The notes beneath the pieces were generated by a model that worked only from the letters and a program-made list of their open reading frames with translations, was not told where the DNA came from and made no database searches. A stretch of 64,000 nt of DNA, from the NCBI RefSeq assembly GCF_036555685.1, contig NZ_DATBKY010000299.1, forward strand, positions 17,518 through 81,517, written 5' to 3'. The DNA is from Actinophytocola sp036555685 (lineage in GTDB: Bacteria > Actinomycetota > Actinomycetes > Mycobacteriales > Pseudonocardiaceae). Position 1 is the first letter of the stretch; each line of letters starts with the position of its first letter. The translations under genes and the position numbers were made by a program. Shown one piece after another: positions 50,552 through 58,844 of the stretch.

Positions 50552-50577
50552 CCTCGCTAGAACGAGTTCTAGCGAGG
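50552..50577. promoter_or_regulatory. 26-bp palindrome just behind the rhodanese stop
   Basis: CCTCGCTAGAAC, GA, GTTCTAGCGAGG is a perfect 12-bp inverted repeat with a two-base centre. The core TAGAACGAGTTCTA fits the TNNAACNNGTTNNA pattern of KstR-type TetR operators. It could be an operator for the small ORF, or a transcription terminator for the cysteine dioxygenase-rhodanese unit. With a two-base centre, an operator is the more natural reading. Confidence 0.5.
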
Positions 50578-51015
50578 CTAGCGGGTAAGCCGCGACACCG
50601 TCGGCAGCCCGGCGGCCTGCCAGGCGACGAACCCGCCGGCCACGTCGGCCACCCGGGTCAGCCCGAGCTGCGCCATCACCTGGTGCGCGGCCAGGCTCGA
50701 CGTGTACCCCTCGTTGCACATCAGGACGATCTCCTGGTCGCGGTCGCCGGGCCGCAGCTCCTTGAGCCGGTGCTCGCTGGTGACGTCCAGGCGCCACTCC
50801 AGCACGTGCCGGGAGACCGCGATGGCGCCGGGCACCTCGCCGAAGCGCCACCGGTACTCGGTCGGCCGCAGGTCGACCAGCAGCGCGCCGCGGCGCATCG
50901 CCTCCGCCGCCGCGGCGGGCGGGTACCGCGTGATCAGCCCGCGGGCGTGTTCGAGCAGCGTGGTGATCACGTCGGTCGCCGCGCCTGGCTCCGCTCGCTC
51001 CGACGATCCGTTCAC
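50578..51015 (-). CDS. Rhodanese-domain protein (145 aa)
   Basis: Single rhodanese domain: GALLVDLRPTEYRWRFGEVPGAIAVSRHVLEWRLD, and the active-site loop LMCNEGYTSSLAAHQV with the Cys that carries persulfide sulfur. DVAGGFVAWQAAGLP closes the domain. GTG start overlaps the cysteine dioxygenase stop (GTGA). The pair is often seen in actinobacteria, so it may handle sulfur released during cysteine breakdown. Confidence 0.87.
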   Translation of the reverse strand: MNGSSERAEPGAATDVITTLLEHARGLITRYPPAAAAEAMRRGALLVDLRPTEYRWRFGEVPGAIAVSRHVLEWRLDVTSEHRLKELRPGDRDQEIVLMCNEGYTSSLAAHQVMAQLGLTRVADVAGGFVAWQAAGLPTVSRLTR

Positions 51016-51575
51016 GAGGCGGCCCCGCGCAGTGCGGCGGCCTCCGCCTCGAGCGCGCCGACGTCCGGCTCCGGCGTGTCGCACGGGATCTCGCGCAGGT
51101 GGTGCATCCCGGTCGGCAGCCAGCAGTAGAAGTTCATCGCGCGCAGCGGGGGTGAGTAGGCGTGGATGGAGACGGTCGGCTCGGTCCCCACGTTGACCAG
51201 GTTGTGCAGGTAGTCGGCTCCGAAGCCCACCGCGGTGCCGGCCACGTGCCGGCGGGTGCGCAACCCCGGGCCACGCACCGTGCCGAAGTCCTCGAGCAGG
51301 GAGCCGCGCGTCACGGTGAACGCGCCCGCGCTGCCGCCGTGGTCGTGCAGCAGCGTGTCCTGCCCGATGTCCCAGCAGATCAGCCACACCTCGGCGGCGT
51401 CGTCGAGACGCAACCGGGAATAGAACCGCTGGGTCAGGTCGAATCGCACCAGATCGGCCCAGCGGGCGGGAGCGCCGGCGAATTCCGCGACGATTTCGCG
51501 GAGTTTCGCCGGCGAAAGGAAATCGAAAGAGTTCGCCGGGTCTGCGGGCACGGCGAATTGCGGATGCATATCCAC
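51012..51575 (-). CDS. Cysteine dioxygenase (187 aa)
   Basis: Cupin enzyme that oxidises L-cysteine to cysteine sulfinate. The iron site is visible in LLHDHGGSAGAFTVTRGSLLED (the HxH pair) and GADYLHNLVNVG (third His). SIHAYSPPLRAMNFYCWLPTG is the family C-terminal region. Start: GTG at 51575, with AAAGGGC before it (ATG two codons later is also possible). The upstream ~240 bp (51576-51815) separate it from the divergent DUF2294 gene and have no recognised site. Confidence 0.85.
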   Translation of the reverse strand: MDMHPQFAVPADPANSFDFLSPAKLREIVAEFAGAPARWADLVRFDLTQRFYSRLRLDDAAEVWLICWDIGQDTLLHDHGGSAGAFTVTRGSLLEDFGTVRGPGLRTRRHVAGTAVGFGADYLHNLVNVGTEPTVSIHAYSPPLRAMNFYCWLPTGMHHLREIPCDTPEPDVGALEAEAAALRGAAS

Positions 51576-51815
51576 GAGACAAGCCCTTTCGCTTGACACC
51601 CGTGGTGTCCCCGCACGCCGGCCGGCGCCCGGCCTTCGCTCGGAGCCACGACGAGGTGTATCTCGCTCGAGCCGCTCCGCCGCGCGACCCGCCCGGCTTC
51701 GGCGAGCACACTGCGGTCCGGCCCGATCAGCCGCTATGGTTAGCGCCGCCGCGAGAATATCGGGCGGGGGAGCGGGGGGACAACGGGCCCGGCGCCCGGC
51801 GAAGGGAATGGCGCC

Positions 51816-52181
51816 ATGCGGATAACCAAGGCGCAGCGCAATGCCGTGGCCGAGCGGATCACGAGCCTGGAGCGGACGTTCTACGGCCGCGGTCCGCGCA
51901 ACGTACAGGTATCGGTCAGCGACGACGATCCGGTGAGCCTCGTCGTGCTGTCGATCGACAGCCTGACCGTCGCCGACGCGGTACTGGGCGAACGCGGCCA
52001 CCGCGAGGCGGTGATCCGTCATCACGAGGCGCTGCACGAGGCGACCCGCAAGGACTTCCTCGACGCCGTCGAGAGCATCATCGGCCGGCCGGCGAGCGCC
52101 TACCTCGCGCAGGTGCACCCGGACACCGGCAACGCGATCCGCGTGTTCGTCTTCTCCGAAGAGATGCACGACGGCAGATGA
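51816..52181 (+). CDS. DUF2294 (MpsC-like) protein (121 aa)
   Basis: Small alpha/beta protein: ERTFYGRGPRNVQVSVSDDDPVSLVVLSIDSLTVADAVLGERG, then REAVIRHHEALHEATRKDFLDAVESIIGRPASAYLAQVHPDTGNAIRVFVFSEE, the pattern of DUF2294. In staphylococci a DUF2294-like protein is linked to MpsABC cation transport, but the domain also occurs alone in many bacteria. ATG with GGGAATGGCGCC before. It is convergent with the conservon. Role unknown. Confidence 0.75.
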   Translation: MRITKAQRNAVAERITSLERTFYGRGPRNVQVSVSDDDPVSLVVLSIDSLTVADAVLGERGHREAVIRHHEALHEATRKDFLDAVESIIGRPASAYLAQVHPDTGNAIRVFVFSEEMHDGR

Positions 52182-52222
52182 CCGGCTGGGCTTGTCGGGG
52201 GATTTGCCTTGGCCGGGTGCCG

Positions 52223-52651
52223 CTAGCGATCCAGGTTGACCAGGCCGCGGCGGACGCGCTCCAGTAGCTCGAGGTTCGGCCGGTCGTCGGGGCCGGACTG
52301 GGCGCCGTGAACGTTGATGAGGCCGAGCCCGGCCATGTCGTCCAGGAGCACCCGGACCACACCCAGCGGCAGTGACAGCAACGCGCTGACCTCCGCAACC
52401 GAGATCGAGCGGTGGCACAGCCGGGCCACCGGCTGGTGCTCGCTGCGCAGCGCGTCGAGCATGCCTTCGGCTCGTTCGGTGGTCGACACCAGCGTCTCGA
52501 CCTCCAGCTTGACGCTCGGCCGGGTCCGGCCACCGGTCCATGCGTACGCGCGGACGCTCGACGAGTACTCCTCGAGCGGCTCGCCACCGTGCGAGCTGAC
52601 GGCCTCTGCGACGCCGGCGAGGATGACCTCGGGTGACTCGTGCCCGGTCAT
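52223..52651 (-). CDS. cvnC: DUF742 protein, conservon component CvnC (142 aa)
   Basis: DUF742 signature: VRAYAWTGGRTRPSVKLEVETLVSTT, CHRSISVAEVSALLSLPLGVVRVLLDDMAGLGLI and ERVRRGLVNL at the end, a winged-helix like fold. Part of the cvnABCD conservons of actinomycetes, eukaryote-like G-protein signalling complexes at the membrane. It is the last gene here; the fourth component, the CvnD GTPase, is missing. Confidence 0.9.
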   Translation of the reverse strand: MTGHESPEVILAGVAEAVSSHGGEPLEEYSSSVRAYAWTGGRTRPSVKLEVETLVSTTERAEGMLDALRSEHQPVARLCHRSISVAEVSALLSLPLGVVRVLLDDMAGLGLINVHGAQSGPDDRPNLELLERVRRGLVNLDR

Positions 52652-52654
52652 GGC

Positions 52655-53068
52655 TCAGGTCGCGGCGAGCGCCGCGCGCAGCTGTGGTGTCAAGATCTTC
52701 CCGAACTGCTCTACCAGGACCGTCATCTCGTAGGCGACCTGCGCGACGTCACAGTCGATGCCCGCCAGCACGGCGAGGCACGAACCGTCCCGGATGGAAG
52801 TCAGCAGCAGCGCGCCGTCGTCCATCTCGACGACCGCGCGCACTACCTCGCCCCCGTCGAGGCACCTGGCCGCGCCGAGGTTCAGGCTGACCATCCCGGC
52901 GGTGATGGCCGACATCTGCGCGGCGCGCTCGGCCGGCAGCCGGGCCGACGCGGCGAGCAACAGGCCGTCGACGGAGACCACCACGGCGTGCGCGACACCG
53001 GGCACGCTCTCGGCGAAGTTGTCGACCAGCCAGCCGAACTTGCCGACCTGGTGTGAATCGGCGCTCAT
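52655..53068 (-). CDS. cvnB: Roadblock/LC7 protein, conservon component CvnB (137 aa)
   Basis: Roadblock/LC7 fold: FGWLVDNFAESVPGVAHAVVVSVDGLLLAASARLP, then LGAARCLDGGEVVRAVVEMDDGALLLTSIRDGSCLAVLAG. In conservons it binds and regulates the GTPase. Its start overlaps the cvnA stop (ATGA), and cvnC begins three bases after its stop. Confidence 0.92.
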   Translation of the reverse strand: MSADSHQVGKFGWLVDNFAESVPGVAHAVVVSVDGLLLAASARLPAERAAQMSAITAGMVSLNLGAARCLDGGEVVRAVVEMDDGALLLTSIRDGSCLAVLAGIDCDVAQVAYEMTVLVEQFGKILTPQLRAALAAT

Positions 53069-55425
53069 CCGTCGGTCGCCTCCTCTCGGGGCTCGCTCTG
53101 CCGGGCACCCGCCTGGAAGCTGCTGAGGAACCCTCGGGTTCGCTCCGCGTCGCGGGTGCGGGTCGCGGGCCGGTCGTTCGCCGGCGGGACATGCGGCTGT
53201 CCTCGCGGGACCCGTTTGGGGAGGCCGTTCGGGTCAGTCTGCTGCTCCACACCGGATGTCGGTGGGGCGGGCCGCGGTGTTTCCGCGGTGACCGGACGGT
53301 TGAGCCAGGTGAACGCGGCCTCGCCGGGCGCAGCCGCGGCCGCCGCGACGGCCGCCACCGGCTCTTCGGCCAGCCGCGTCGCGACGAACAGGATCGACGC
53401 CGGGGAGGTCGCCGACGGGAAGTCGGTCAGCTGGACGTGAATGCCGGCCACCTCGAGCCGACTGGCGACCGTCGATGCTCCTATCGGCGGGCTCGGTGCC
53501 GGGTTCGACGGCTGCGGCGCGGCCGTCGCAGGAGACCGGGTGACCGTCCCGCCCGTCACCACCACCGCCACCGGCACGCGCACGAACGCGCGCAGGCCGT
53601 CCTTGCCGTCGTCCCGCGGGGAGAGCCACACGCGAATGCCGTGCCGGACGGTCAGCCGGCCGATCACGAACAGCCCCATCTGCCGGGACACCGGCACGTC
53701 GACTCCGCCGCCGGCGGCGACGCGGTTGTTCGCCTCCAGCAGCTCCTCGCCGGCCATGCCGACGCCCTCGTCGGTGATCTCCACGAGCACCGAGCCGTCG
53801 GCCTCCAGCCGGCCCGCGATCACGACCGGGGTGTCCGGCGGGGAGAACTTCGTCGCGTTCTCGATCAGCTCGGACACCGATCGGATCAGATCCCCGGCGA
53901 CGTAGCCGACGACCCGGACGTCGGGCACCGAGGAGACCAGCACGCGCTGGTAATGCTCGACCTCGGACACCGCCGCGCGCAGGATGTCGGACACGGGCAT
54001 GGGTTCGGCGAACCGGCGGCTGAGCCCGGCGCCGGACAGCACCATCAGGTTCTCGTTGTTGCGCCGCATCCGCGTGGCGAGGTGGTCGAGCTTGAACAGG
54101 TTCGACAGCTGGTCCGGGTCGTCCTCCTGTTCCTCCAGTTGCTCCATCAGCCGTAGCTGCCGCTCGACGAGGCCCTGGCTGCGGCGGGACAGGTTCGTGA
54201 AGATGCTGGCGAGGTTGCTGCGCAGGCCCGCCTCCTCGGCCGCCGAGCGCACGGCCTGGGCGTGCACCGCGTCGAACGCCCGCGCCAGCTGGCCGAACTC
54301 CTCGGTGGTGTGCAGCGGCACCGGGTCGATCGCGGCCTTCTCCAACTCGCCGGCACGGATGCTCTCCACGGCCGCCGGTAGCCGCTCGTGCGCCACGTCC
54401 AGCGCGGTGCGGCGCAACACGCCGACCGAGCGCAGCAGGTAACGGGCGATCACGAAGCCGATACCCAGCGCGAGCAGCGCCACGATCAGCAGCACCGCCG
54501 ACACCACGCCCGCCCGGGTGCCGAAGTCGTCGGACAGCGCCGCGGACTTCTCGCGGAGCGAGTTGCTCGCGTTCCTGGTCACGTCGAACATCAGATCGGT
54601 GGTGGCGCCGAACGACGTGTTCCACTCCTCCTCGGTGTAGCGCGGAGCGTCGATACCGGGAATCCGGGCGGCCCGCACCAGCGATTGCCGCTTGATGACG
54701 TCGGGTCCCGACACCGTCGACTCGTAGCCCTGCCGCAGCGCGTCCGGCGCCACCGCCCGGAAGTCGTTGAGGTTGTCGTCCAGCCGGGCATCGGTCTTGA
54801 CGAAGGTCGTGCGCTCGAAGTCGGAGATCCGGCCGTTGCGTGCGGCGATGAGCCCGGCCGCGTGCTGGATGCCGACCTGCTCGCGGGCGGCCTGCAGCTC
54901 GTTGAGCGAGATGGAGATGTTGGTCAGCTCCGCGTCGGGGAAGCGGCCGATCAGCGCGCGGTCGAAGTCCAGCACGGCACCGGTGACGACGTCGTAGGAG
55001 CCGAGTACGAGGTCGCCGTCGGCGCGTTCGGCCACCTGCTCGCGCGCGTCGTGGAGCACGCCGACCGCGTCCGTCACGTATCGGAAGCGCTGTATGGCGT
55101 CCTCGCCGAGGTCGGTGTTCTGCTCGACGGCAGCGTTGGCCCGCGCGATCTCCGCGTCTGTGCTTCGCGAGAGTTTGTCCAGGTCACGGCTCTGCTGCAC
55201 GGCCGCAGTGCGCTCGTCCTGGATGGCTGTCAGCGTGGTGAGCAGCTGTGCCCGAAGATCTGCGATGCGCTCCGTCGCAGCGTAGGAGCCGGCGAGCTGC
55301 ACGTCGTTCTGCACCCGCAGCGCACCGAGGACTCCCGCGCCGATTACCGGCACGACGAGCACCATCCCCAGTTTCACCTGCAACGGCCAGTTGCGCCACT
55401 GCGTGGCGGCGGACCACCACTTCAC
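53065..55425 (-). CDS. cvnA: Nitrate/nitrite-sensor-type histidine kinase-like protein, conservon component CvnA (786 aa)
   Basis: A membrane sensor: first transmembrane helix VKLGMVLVVPVIGAGVLGAL, a ~270-residue extracellular NIT-like helical domain, a second helix AVLLIVALLALGIGFVIARYL, then HAMP. The GHKL ATPase part reads ELIENATKFSPPDTPVV (N-box), ITDEGVGMAG (G1) and GLFVIGRL (G2). The C-terminus is a long Pro/Ala-rich tail with the GLPKRVPRGQ motif found in CvnA proteins. It lacks a typical H-box, so it may bind ATP for regulation rather than phosphotransfer. First gene of the conservon. Confidence 0.88.
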   Translation of the reverse strand: MKWWSAATQWRNWPLQVKLGMVLVVPVIGAGVLGALRVQNDVQLAGSYAATERIADLRAQLLTTLTAIQDERTAAVQQSRDLDKLSRSTDAEIARANAAVEQNTDLGEDAIQRFRYVTDAVGVLHDAREQVAERADGDLVLGSYDVVTGAVLDFDRALIGRFPDAELTNISISLNELQAAREQVGIQHAAGLIAARNGRISDFERTTFVKTDARLDDNLNDFRAVAPDALRQGYESTVSGPDVIKRQSLVRAARIPGIDAPRYTEEEWNTSFGATTDLMFDVTRNASNSLREKSAALSDDFGTRAGVVSAVLLIVALLALGIGFVIARYLLRSVGVLRRTALDVAHERLPAAVESIRAGELEKAAIDPVPLHTTEEFGQLARAFDAVHAQAVRSAAEEAGLRSNLASIFTNLSRRSQGLVERQLRLMEQLEEQEDDPDQLSNLFKLDHLATRMRRNNENLMVLSGAGLSRRFAEPMPVSDILRAAVSEVEHYQRVLVSSVPDVRVVGYVAGDLIRSVSELIENATKFSPPDTPVVIAGRLEADGSVLVEITDEGVGMAGEELLEANNRVAAGGGVDVPVSRQMGLFVIGRLTVRHGIRVWLSPRDDGKDGLRAFVRVPVAVVVTGGTVTRSPATAAPQPSNPAPSPPIGASTVASRLEVAGIHVQLTDFPSATSPASILFVATRLAEEPVAAVAAAAAAPGEAAFTWLNRPVTAETPRPAPPTSGVEQQTDPNGLPKRVPRGQPHVPPANDRPATRTRDAERTRGFLSSFQAGARQSEPREEATDG

Positions 55426-55748
55426 GGGTTCTCCCTACGCTACGCCTTTCGGCGCAATAACGGAGTCAACTTAGGGAGCAGTCCGCGTTGCGTTCAAGAG
55501 CTGAATGCGCCACCGAAGGCGCACTGTGAGTCACACAGGCGTCGAAGCCGATCAACGATGTCGCGGAGCCAAGATCGACAATGTGTCGACGAACTGCCGC
55601 CGCGGGTGCGCCGGATCGGCCGAGTCCTGCTTTCGGCGACGGCATCGCGGTACCGGTCGCGTTGCGCACAAAGTTGCGTACAAAGACGCGCCCCCGACGG
55701 TGGAGCACCGAAGGAGGCGCGCCGGACAGGAGGTGCGACCGGTCTGGG
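55426..55748. other. Intergenic region between cvnA and the ketopantoate-reductase-like gene
   Basis: Apart from the hairpin at 55687-55721 nothing firm is seen. It should contain the cvnA promoter, read on the minus strand, and the 3' end of the upstream minus-strand gene. Short frames here have no ribosome site or composition typical of the genes around. GC content is lower than in the flanking genes. Confidence 0.5.
55687..55721 (-). terminator. Nested hairpin terminator downstream of the reductase gene
   Basis: On the minus strand CGCGCCTCC pairs with GGGGGCGCG (one mismatch), and inside it CGGTG/CACCG forms a second stem with loop CTC. TCTTTG follows. It starts 28 bp after the stop of the reductase gene. 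Confidence 0.55.
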
Positions 55749-56732
55749 TCAGCCCGGAACCGGGGCGGCGACCTGTTCGTTGAGCAGGTCCGCCAGTGCG
55801 CTCACCACGCGCAACGTGGGCGCCGAGGCGCCGGTGAGGTCCGCCAGCTCCACGACCGCCTTCAGGATCACGTCCAGCTCCAGCGGGCGGCCGCGCTCCA
55901 GGTCCTGGAGCGTGGAGGTCTTGTGCTCGCCCGCGCGCTCGGCGCCCGCCAGGCGGCGTGCGATGGAGATCTCCGGGTGCGCGCCCAGACGGGTGGCCAC
56001 GTCGAGGGTCTCCGTCATCATCTGCACCACGAGCTCACGGGTGTCGATGTGCCGGCAGATGCCGGCCATCGTGGCGCGGGTCAGGGCGCTGATCGGGTTG
56101 AACGCGATGTTGCCCATCAGCTTGAGCCAGATGTCCCTGCGCAGGTCGGGCTCTACCGGACACTTCAGGCCACCGGCGATCATGGCGTCCGAAAACGTGG
56201 TGCAGCGCTGTGAGATCTCACCGGTCGGCTCGCCGATGGAGAACCGGGTGCCCTCCAGATGGCGGATCACGCCGGGGGAGGCGATCTCGGTGGCCGCGTA
56301 GACCACGCAGCCGATCGCGCGCTCCACCGGGAGCGCGGCGCTCACGCTGCCGTCCGGGTCGACGGCGTCGATGCGGCGCCCGGCGTACTCGCCGTCGACG
56401 CCGTGGAAGTACCACCAGGGGATGCCGTTCTGCGCGGCGATGATCGTCGTCTCGTCGTGCAGCAGTGGCTTGACCATCGGGCCCGCGTCCGCGTAGCGGT
56501 TGGCCTTCAGGCCCAGGAACACGTGGTCGACCGGGCCCACCTCGGCGGGATTGTTGGTCGCGTGTGGACGGGCGGTGAAGTCTCCGCGCGGGCTCTCGAC
56601 TCGCACCCCCGACTCGCGGATCTTCTTCAGGTGGGGACCTCGGGCGATCAGGTGCACCTCGACTCCGCCGCGGTGCAGTGCCGCACCGACGTACGCGCCG
56701 ATGGCGCCGGCCCCAAGAACAGCAACTTTCAC
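55749..56732 (-). CDS. Ketopantoate reductase (ApbA/PanE)-family dehydrogenase (327 aa)
   Basis: ApbA/PanE fold with an N-terminal Rossmann motif GAGAIGAYVGAAL, LIARGPHLKKI for NADP selection, LGLKANRYADA, the Lys of WLKLMGNIAFNPISALT and an all-helical C-terminus. Enzymes of this family reduce 2-oxo acids such as ketopantoate, and bacterial relatives make D-2-hydroxy acids. GTG at 56732 with GGAG is preferred to the upstream frame. Because it faces a thiamine-diphosphate/Frc cluster through a common operator, a 2-hydroxy acid rather than pantoate may be its substrate. Confidence 0.8.
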   Translation of the reverse strand: MKVAVLGAGAIGAYVGAALHRGGVEVHLIARGPHLKKIRESGVRVESPRGDFTARPHATNNPAEVGPVDHVFLGLKANRYADAGPMVKPLLHDETTIIAAQNGIPWWYFHGVDGEYAGRRIDAVDPDGSVSAALPVERAIGCVVYAATEIASPGVIRHLEGTRFSIGEPTGEISQRCTTFSDAMIAGGLKCPVEPDLRRDIWLKLMGNIAFNPISALTRATMAGICRHIDTRELVVQMMTETLDVATRLGAHPEISIARRLAGAERAGEHKTSTLQDLERGRPLELDVILKAVVELADLTGASAPTLRVVSALADLLNEQVAAPVPG

Positions 56733-56760
56733 CGGCAAGCTCCGTTCTTGCATGCAAATG

Positions 56761-56779
56761 GTATGCAGCATACAGTATG
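56761..56779. promoter_or_regulatory. Overlapping GTATGC palindromes upstream of the reductase gene
   Basis: GTATGCAGCATAC (56761-56773) and CATACAGTATG (56769-56779) are perfect overlapping palindromes. A third copy of the same half-site occurs at 56959, at the divergent promoter. Confidence 0.6.
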
Positions 56780-56892
56780 AGATGTTCTGCGAGACGGAAA
56801 GTGGTGAGCATGCATTCGGCCCTGCGCAGGGGAGTGTCCGAAGCAGACGCGACAGCGGACCCGAGGACGGGCTGGAAGCAGGCGGCCGGCGG

Positions 56893-56961
56893 TCAGGCGA
56901 TAGCCGCGACCAGCGCCGACGAGAAAACGTAGACCAGGACGCCGGCCGTCATTAGAGTCAT
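56893..56961 (-). CDS. Possible 22-codon hydrophobic peptide gene
   Basis: A minus-strand frame in the divergent promoter region begins MTLMTAGVLVYVFSSA and ends with a TGA; it would be a single membrane helix. It overlaps the operator at 56959 and has no clear ribosome site, so it may be chance. Small hydrophobic subunits exist for some transporters, which is the only reason to list it. Confidence 0.15.
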   Translation of the reverse strand: MTLMTAGVLVYVFSSALVAAIA

Positions 56962-56969
56962 ACGGTATG
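56959..56969. promoter_or_regulatory. CATACGGTATG operator before the thiamine-diphosphate enzyme gene
   Basis: Perfect palindrome CATAC-G-GTATG, followed by CAGTATGC, so the same half-site occurs three times in 20 bp. It lies about 45 bp before the ATG of the enzyme gene. Shared with the reductase promoter, it defines a two-promoter regulon. The regulator is not in the window. Confidence 0.6.
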
Positions 56970-57010
56970 CAGTATGCGCCACCACGAATTACCCTGATGG
57001 ACACGAGGAG

Positions 57011-58768
57011 ATGACCAGGCAGATGGCTTCATCGGTCGAGACAGGTCCGATCGGCGCGCCGGACAGCGCCAAATCGGTCGCGGCACCAGCCGAGAACCAA
57101 CCCGAGCTGATCTCCGGTGGGCACCTGGTGGCGAAGGCGCTGAAAGCCGAGGGCGTGGACGTGATCTTCACGCTGTGCGGCGGACACATCATCGACATCT
57201 ACGACGGCTGCGTCGACGAAGGCATCGACGTGATCGACGTACGCCACGAGCAGGTCGCCGCCCACGCGGCCGACGGCTACGCGCGCATCACGGGCAAGCC
57301 CGGCTGCGCGGTCGTCACCGCCGGCCCCGGCACCACCGACGCGGTGACCGGCGTGGCCAACGCCCTGCGCGCGGAGAGCCCCATGCTGCTGATCGGCGGC
57401 CAGGGTGCGCTCTCCCAGCACAAGATGGGCTCGCTGCAAGACCTCCCGCACGTCGACATGATGAGCCCGATCACCAAGTTCGCCGCGACGGTGCCGCACA
57501 CCGAGCGCGTCGCGGATCTGGTGTCGATGGCCTTCCGCGAGTGCTACCTCGGTGCCCCCGGCCCCGCGTTCCTGGAGATCCCGCGCGACATCCTCGACGC
57601 GAAGGTCCCCGTGGAGAAGGCCCGCATCCCGAAGGCGGGCGCCTACCGCGCGTCCACGAGGAGCGCGGGCGACCCGGCCGCCATCGAGCGGCTCGCCGAC
57701 CTCGTGGTCAACGCGGAGAAGCCGTGCGTGCTGCTCGGCAGCCAGGTGTGGACCACCCGCGGCACCGACGCGGCCGTCGAGTTCGTCCGGACGCTCAACG
57801 TGCCGGCCTTCATGAACGGCTCGGGCCGCGGCACGCTGCCGCCGAAGGACCCGCACCACCTGCAGCTCGCCCGCCGCTACGCCTTCCAGAACGCCGACCT
57901 GATCATCATCGTCGGCACGCCGTTCGACTTCCGGATGGGCTACGGCAAGCGGCTCTCCCAGGATGCCACCGTGGTACAGGTCGACCTCGACTACCGCACG
58001 GTCGGCAAGAACCGCGACATCGACCTCGGCATCGTGGGCGACGCCGGCGCCGTGCTCGCCGCGGTCACCCAGGCCGCGTCCGGCCGGGTGGACAACGGCT
58101 CAGTGGCCCGCAAGGCGTGGCTCGAGGAGCTGCGCGCGGTGGAGACGCAGGCCTACGAGAAGCGGCTGCCGCGCCAGCACTCGGACGCCTCGCCGATCGA
58201 CCCGTACCGGCTGGTGCACGAGATCAACGAGTTCCTCACCGAGGACTCCATCTACATCGGGGACGGCGGTGACATCGTCACGTTCTCCGGCCAGGTCGTG
58301 CAGCCCAAGTCGCCCGGCCACTGGATGGATCCCGGTCCACTTGGGACACTCGGCGTCGGCGTGCCGTTCGTGCTGGCGGCGAAGTACGCGCGGCCGGACA
58401 AGGAGATCGTCGCCCTGTTCGGGGACGGCGCGTTCTCCCTGACGGGCTTCGACTTCGAGACGCTGGTCCGGTTCAACCTGCCGTTCGTCGGCATCGTCGG
58501 CAACAACTCGTCGATGAACCAGATCCGTTACGGCCAGATCCAGAAGTACGGTGCGGACCGCGGCCGGGTCGGCAACACGCTCGGGGACGTGCGCTACGAC
58601 GAGTTCGCGCGGATGCTCGGCGGCTACGGCGAGGAGGTCCGCGATCCCAAGGACATCCGCCCGGCACTGGAGCGGGCGCGCGAGAGCGGCCTGCCGTCGT
58701 TGATCAACGTCTGGGTCGATCCCGAGGTCTACGCGCCCGGGACCATGAACCAGACCATGTACAAGTGA
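57011..58768 (+). CDS. Thiamine-diphosphate enzyme: oxalyl-CoA decarboxylase / 2-hydroxyacyl-CoA lyase family (585 aa)
   Basis: Three-domain ThDP enzyme. The Pyr domain has GGHIIDIYDGCVDEGI and the catalytic Glu in RHEQVAAHAADGYARITG (Glu80). The central domain includes IIVGTPFDFRMGYGK, and the PP domain has FGDGAFSLTGFDFETLVRFNLPFVGIVGNNSS for Mg-diphosphate. The C-terminal tail ends APGTMNQTMYK. Sequence resembles 'acetolactate synthase-like' proteins, but adjacency to a formyl-CoA transferase and an acyl-CoA ligase points to oxalyl-CoA decarboxylase or 2-hydroxyacyl-CoA lyase, both producing or using formyl-CoA. A second ATG at 57023 is possible; GAGGAG is directly before the first. Confidence 0.7.
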   Translation: MTRQMASSVETGPIGAPDSAKSVAAPAENQPELISGGHLVAKALKAEGVDVIFTLCGGHIIDIYDGCVDEGIDVIDVRHEQVAAHAADGYARITGKPGCAVVTAGPGTTDAVTGVANALRAESPMLLIGGQGALSQHKMGSLQDLPHVDMMSPITKFAATVPHTERVADLVSMAFRECYLGAPGPAFLEIPRDILDAKVPVEKARIPKAGAYRASTRSAGDPAAIERLADLVVNAEKPCVLLGSQVWTTRGTDAAVEFVRTLNVPAFMNGSGRGTLPPKDPHHLQLARRYAFQNADLIIIVGTPFDFRMGYGKRLSQDATVVQVDLDYRTVGKNRDIDLGIVGDAGAVLAAVTQAASGRVDNGSVARKAWLEELRAVETQAYEKRLPRQHSDASPIDPYRLVHEINEFLTEDSIYIGDGGDIVTFSGQVVQPKSPGHWMDPGPLGTLGVGVPFVLAAKYARPDKEIVALFGDGAFSLTGFDFETLVRFNLPFVGIVGNNSSMNQIRYGQIQKYGADRGRVGNTLGDVRYDEFARMLGGYGEEVRDPKDIRPALERARESGLPSLINVWVDPEVYAPGTMNQTMYK

Positions 58769-58844
58769 GGTCGGTTCGAACCCCACATAGCAGCCGATGA
58801 CCAGAAGCAGACCTGTTTTGAATCGACCTCAGGAGGGGCACGTC

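Noticed and set aside
56678..56932. Plus-strand 84-codon frame in the divergent promoter of the Frc cluster
   Set aside because: It begins inside the reductase gene on the opposite strand, and crosses the operator; no motif or ribosome site supports it.
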